Translations under genes and position numbers: made by a program
Origin: Holophaga sp.
GTDB taxonomy: Bacteria > Acidobacteriota > Holophagae > Holophagales > Holophagaceae
Direction of reading: 5' to 3'
NCBI GenBank assembly: GCA_030691225.1
Contig: JAUYES010000327.1
Location: 1-7,684 of the forward strand
Length of the DNA stretch: 7,684 nucleotides
Shown: piece by piece, positions 6,017-7,684 of the stretch
How positions within the stretch are numbered: position 1 is the first letter of the stretch
Layout of the letters: every line of letters starts with the position of its first letter
Notes under the pieces: generated by a model
Seen by the model: only the letters and a program-made list of their open reading frames with translations
Told to the model about the DNA's origin: nothing
Database searches by the model: none

Positions 6017-7684
6017 CTTCGCAGACGAAAGCATCATTTCCGATTTCGTAGCCGAAAGCCGCGAGCATCTGGCGACCATCGAACCCGATCTGCTCCGCAT
6101 GGAACAGGAAGGCGCCAAGGTCAGCTCCGAAGTCATCAACCGGGTCTTCCGCGCCATTCATTCCATCAAGGGCGGCGCGGGCTTTTTTGCCTTCGAGGCG
6201 CTGAAAAAGCTCAGCCACGCCATGGAAGGCGTGCTCATGCAGGTGCGAGACGGCAAACTCAAAGTATCGGTCGAACTGATGGATGTGGTCTTTGCCAGCC
6301 TCGATCGATTAAAGGCCATGCTGGACGATATCCAAGCCAGCGACAGCGTGCCCTACGCCAAAGAACTGACCACGCTCGAAGCCATTCTGAGCGGTCAGGG
6401 TTTGATTCCCGGCGAAACGATCAAGGGCCGGGAAAAGGGCGCCCAGCGCGATTTCGATCTCGACGCCGAAAGCGTGCGCTCGGCGCTGCGCCGGGGCATG
6501 AATATCTTTCGGGCCATCGCCTTTTTGCATCGAGATATTCGCGACAAGGGCATGACACCTTTGGCCTTTCTCAATAACGCGCTCTCCGTGGGCACCTGCC
6601 TGGATGCCTTTATTGATATCGAAGCCATCGCCGATCTTGAACACTGCTTGGAGCAGGACCTTCCGGTTACCTTGCTTTTTGCCACGGTGCTCGAACCCGA
6701 TCTGGTGGCCCTGGGGCTAAAGCTCCCCATCGAGCAGATCAAGGTGTTGGAACTGGAAGCCCTGCGCAAGGAGGTCAAGGCCAAGGCTAAAGGCAAGGCC
6801 GAAGCCCCAGCTGCGACCGCGTCCGTGGTGGAAGTTGCTGTCGCTCCGCCTGAAGTCGAGGCTGAGCCAGAATCTGAGCCTAGCGCTGATATCGAAGCGG
6901 CTGCCGAAGTCGCGGCCGAATTACCCATGGAAGAAAAAGCTACCCGCGACAACAACAAGGATTCGGGCAATGAAACCCTGCGTGTGCGCGTGGATCTGCT
7001 TACCAACCTCATGAATCTGGCGGGCGAATTGGTGCTTGGGCGCAACCAGCTGGTGCGGGCCGTCACCGATTATCAACACGAGATTCCCGGCCTGGGCGCC
7101 ATTTTGCAGAATGTGAATCAGGTCACCACCGAGATGCAGGAAGGCATCATGCAAACCCGCATGCAGCCCATCGGCACGGTGTTCAGCCGTTTCCCGCGCA
7201 TCATCCGCGATATGAGCCGCCAGCTCTCCAAGCAGATCGAAGTCAAGATCGAAGGCGCGGAGGTTGAACTCGACAAATCTATCGTAGAAATGCTGGTGGA
7301 TCCACTCACCCACATCATTCGCAATTGCGCCGATCACGCCATTGAAACCCCAGCCGAACGCACCAAGGCTCGCAAGAATCCCTCGGGCACCATTCACCTG
7401 CATGCCTTCCACGAAGGTGGCCAGATCAATATCGCCGTTCACGATGATGGTCGGGGCATCGATGCCAAGAAGGTGCTGGCCAAGGCCATCGCCAAGGGCC
7501 TAGTCACCAAGGCGCAGGGCGCCGAAATGACGGAACGCGAGATCGTGCACTTGGTCTTTGCGCCGGGCTTCTCCATGGCTGAAAAGGTTTCCGAGATTTC
7601 CGGCCGCGGTGTGGGCATGGATGTGGTTCGCACCAACGTTGAAAAGTTGGGCGGCCATGTGGAAATGGAAACTGAATTGGGTAT
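6009..7684 (+). CDS. cheA: Chemotaxis histidine kinase CheA, 3' truncated by window end
   Basis: The frame is open from GTG 6009 to the end of the window (558 codons). CheA is the autokinase of chemosensory arrays and passes phosphate from its P1 histidine to CheY/CheB-type receivers. Visible domains: P1 Hpt (about 5-125) with phosphoacceptor His51 in AIHSIKGGAGFF; a domain at about 148-246 (from DFDLDAESV to LPIEQI) that does not read like the usual CheY-binding P2; an Ala/Glu/Pro/Lys-rich linker (about 250-320); P3 dimerisation helices from about 323 (TLRVRVDLLTNLMNLAGELV); and P4 ATPase with HIIRNCADHAIE (His435, Asn439), DDGRG (479-483), APGFSMAEKVSEISGRGVGM and the GRGVGM box (532-537). 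The kinase residues look intact; the usual Gly of the DHG motif is Ala444. The CheW-binding P5 lies beyond the window. The start overlaps the STAS gene by 8 bases, so the two are translationally coupled. Confidence 0.93.
   Translation, partial: MSSFADESIISDFVAESREHLATIEPDLLRMEQEGAKVSSEVINRVFRAIHSIKGGAGFFAFEALKKLSHAMEGVLMQVRDGKLKVSVELMDVVFASLDRLKAMLDDIQASDSVPYAKELTTLEAILSGQGLIPGETIKGREKGAQRDFDLDAESVRSALRRGMNIFRAIAFLHRDIRDKGMTPLAFLNNALSVGTCLDAFIDIEAIADLEHCLEQDLPVTLLFATVLEPDLVALGLKLPIEQIKVLELEALRKEVKAKAKGKAEAPAATASVVEVAVAPPEVEAEPESEPSADIEAAAEVAAELPMEEKATRDNNKDSGNETLRVRVDLLTNLMNLAGELVLGRNQLVRAVTDYQHEIPGLGAILQNVNQVTTEMQEGIMQTRMQPIGTVFSRFPRIIRDMSRQLSKQIEVKIEGAEVELDKSIVEMLVDPLTHIIRNCADHAIETPAERTKARKNPSGTIHLHAFHEGGQINIAVHDDGRGIDAKKVLAKAIAKGLVTKAQGAEMTEREIVHLVFAPGFSMAEKVSEISGRGVGMDVVRTNVEKLGGHVEMETELG

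Noticed and set aside
6395..7066. 223-residue Ser-rich open frame on the minus strand
   Set aside because: It is antisense to CheA, and its low-complexity Ser/Ala composition is the mirror of the CheA Ala/Glu linker codons.

Overview
The window comes from a bacterium of moderately high GC content (judged by eye, mostly G/C at third positions). It probably has a flagellar or other chemosensory system. The intergenic repeats (motifs like CTTGGCGCCTTGGCG and ATCCTGT...ATCCTGT) and the multi-PAS hybrid kinase fit environmental Gram-negative lineages such as Acidobacteriota/Holophagae, delta-type proteobacteria, Fibrobacterota or Verrucomicrobiota. I cannot place it more precisely from sequence alone.

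Layout: (1) 1-279 is the 3' end of a small unrecognised gene. (2) 280-1086 is an 807-base non-coding stretch. It holds two inverted copies of a composite intergenic repeat around a strongly self-complementary multi-hairpin core, then a small hairpin, a good intrinsic-terminator-like structure, and a last hairpin just before the next ribosome binding site. (3) 1087-5682 encodes a 1531-residue cytoplasmic protein. It carries five PAS-like domains, a HisKA/HATPase histidine kinase core, a degenerate receiver, an intact receiver, a SpoIIE/PP2C phosphatase and an RsbW-type serine kinase domain. (4) 5684-6016 encodes a single-domain STAS anti-sigma-factor antagonist. (5) 6009-7684 encodes a CheA that runs off the window; it starts at a GTG overlapping the STAS gene by 8 bases.

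The last three genes form a tightly packed, translationally coupled operon (1-base gap, then 8-base overlap, each with a GGAGG-type site inside the preceding gene). The likely logic is: PAS input sets the phosphorylation of His662, which phosphorylates Asp1086 of the intact receiver. This shifts the balance between the phosphatase and serine kinase domains and so sets the phosphorylation of Ser60 on the STAS protein. The C-terminal half has the same order (receiver, PP2C, serine kinase) as Pseudomonas HsbR and Shewanella CrsR, with the STAS protein in the place of HsbA/CrsA. The differences here are that the whole upstream sensor kinase is fused onto it and that the next gene is a CheA, which suggests a link between partner switching and a chemosensory array. 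The link to CheA is inference.
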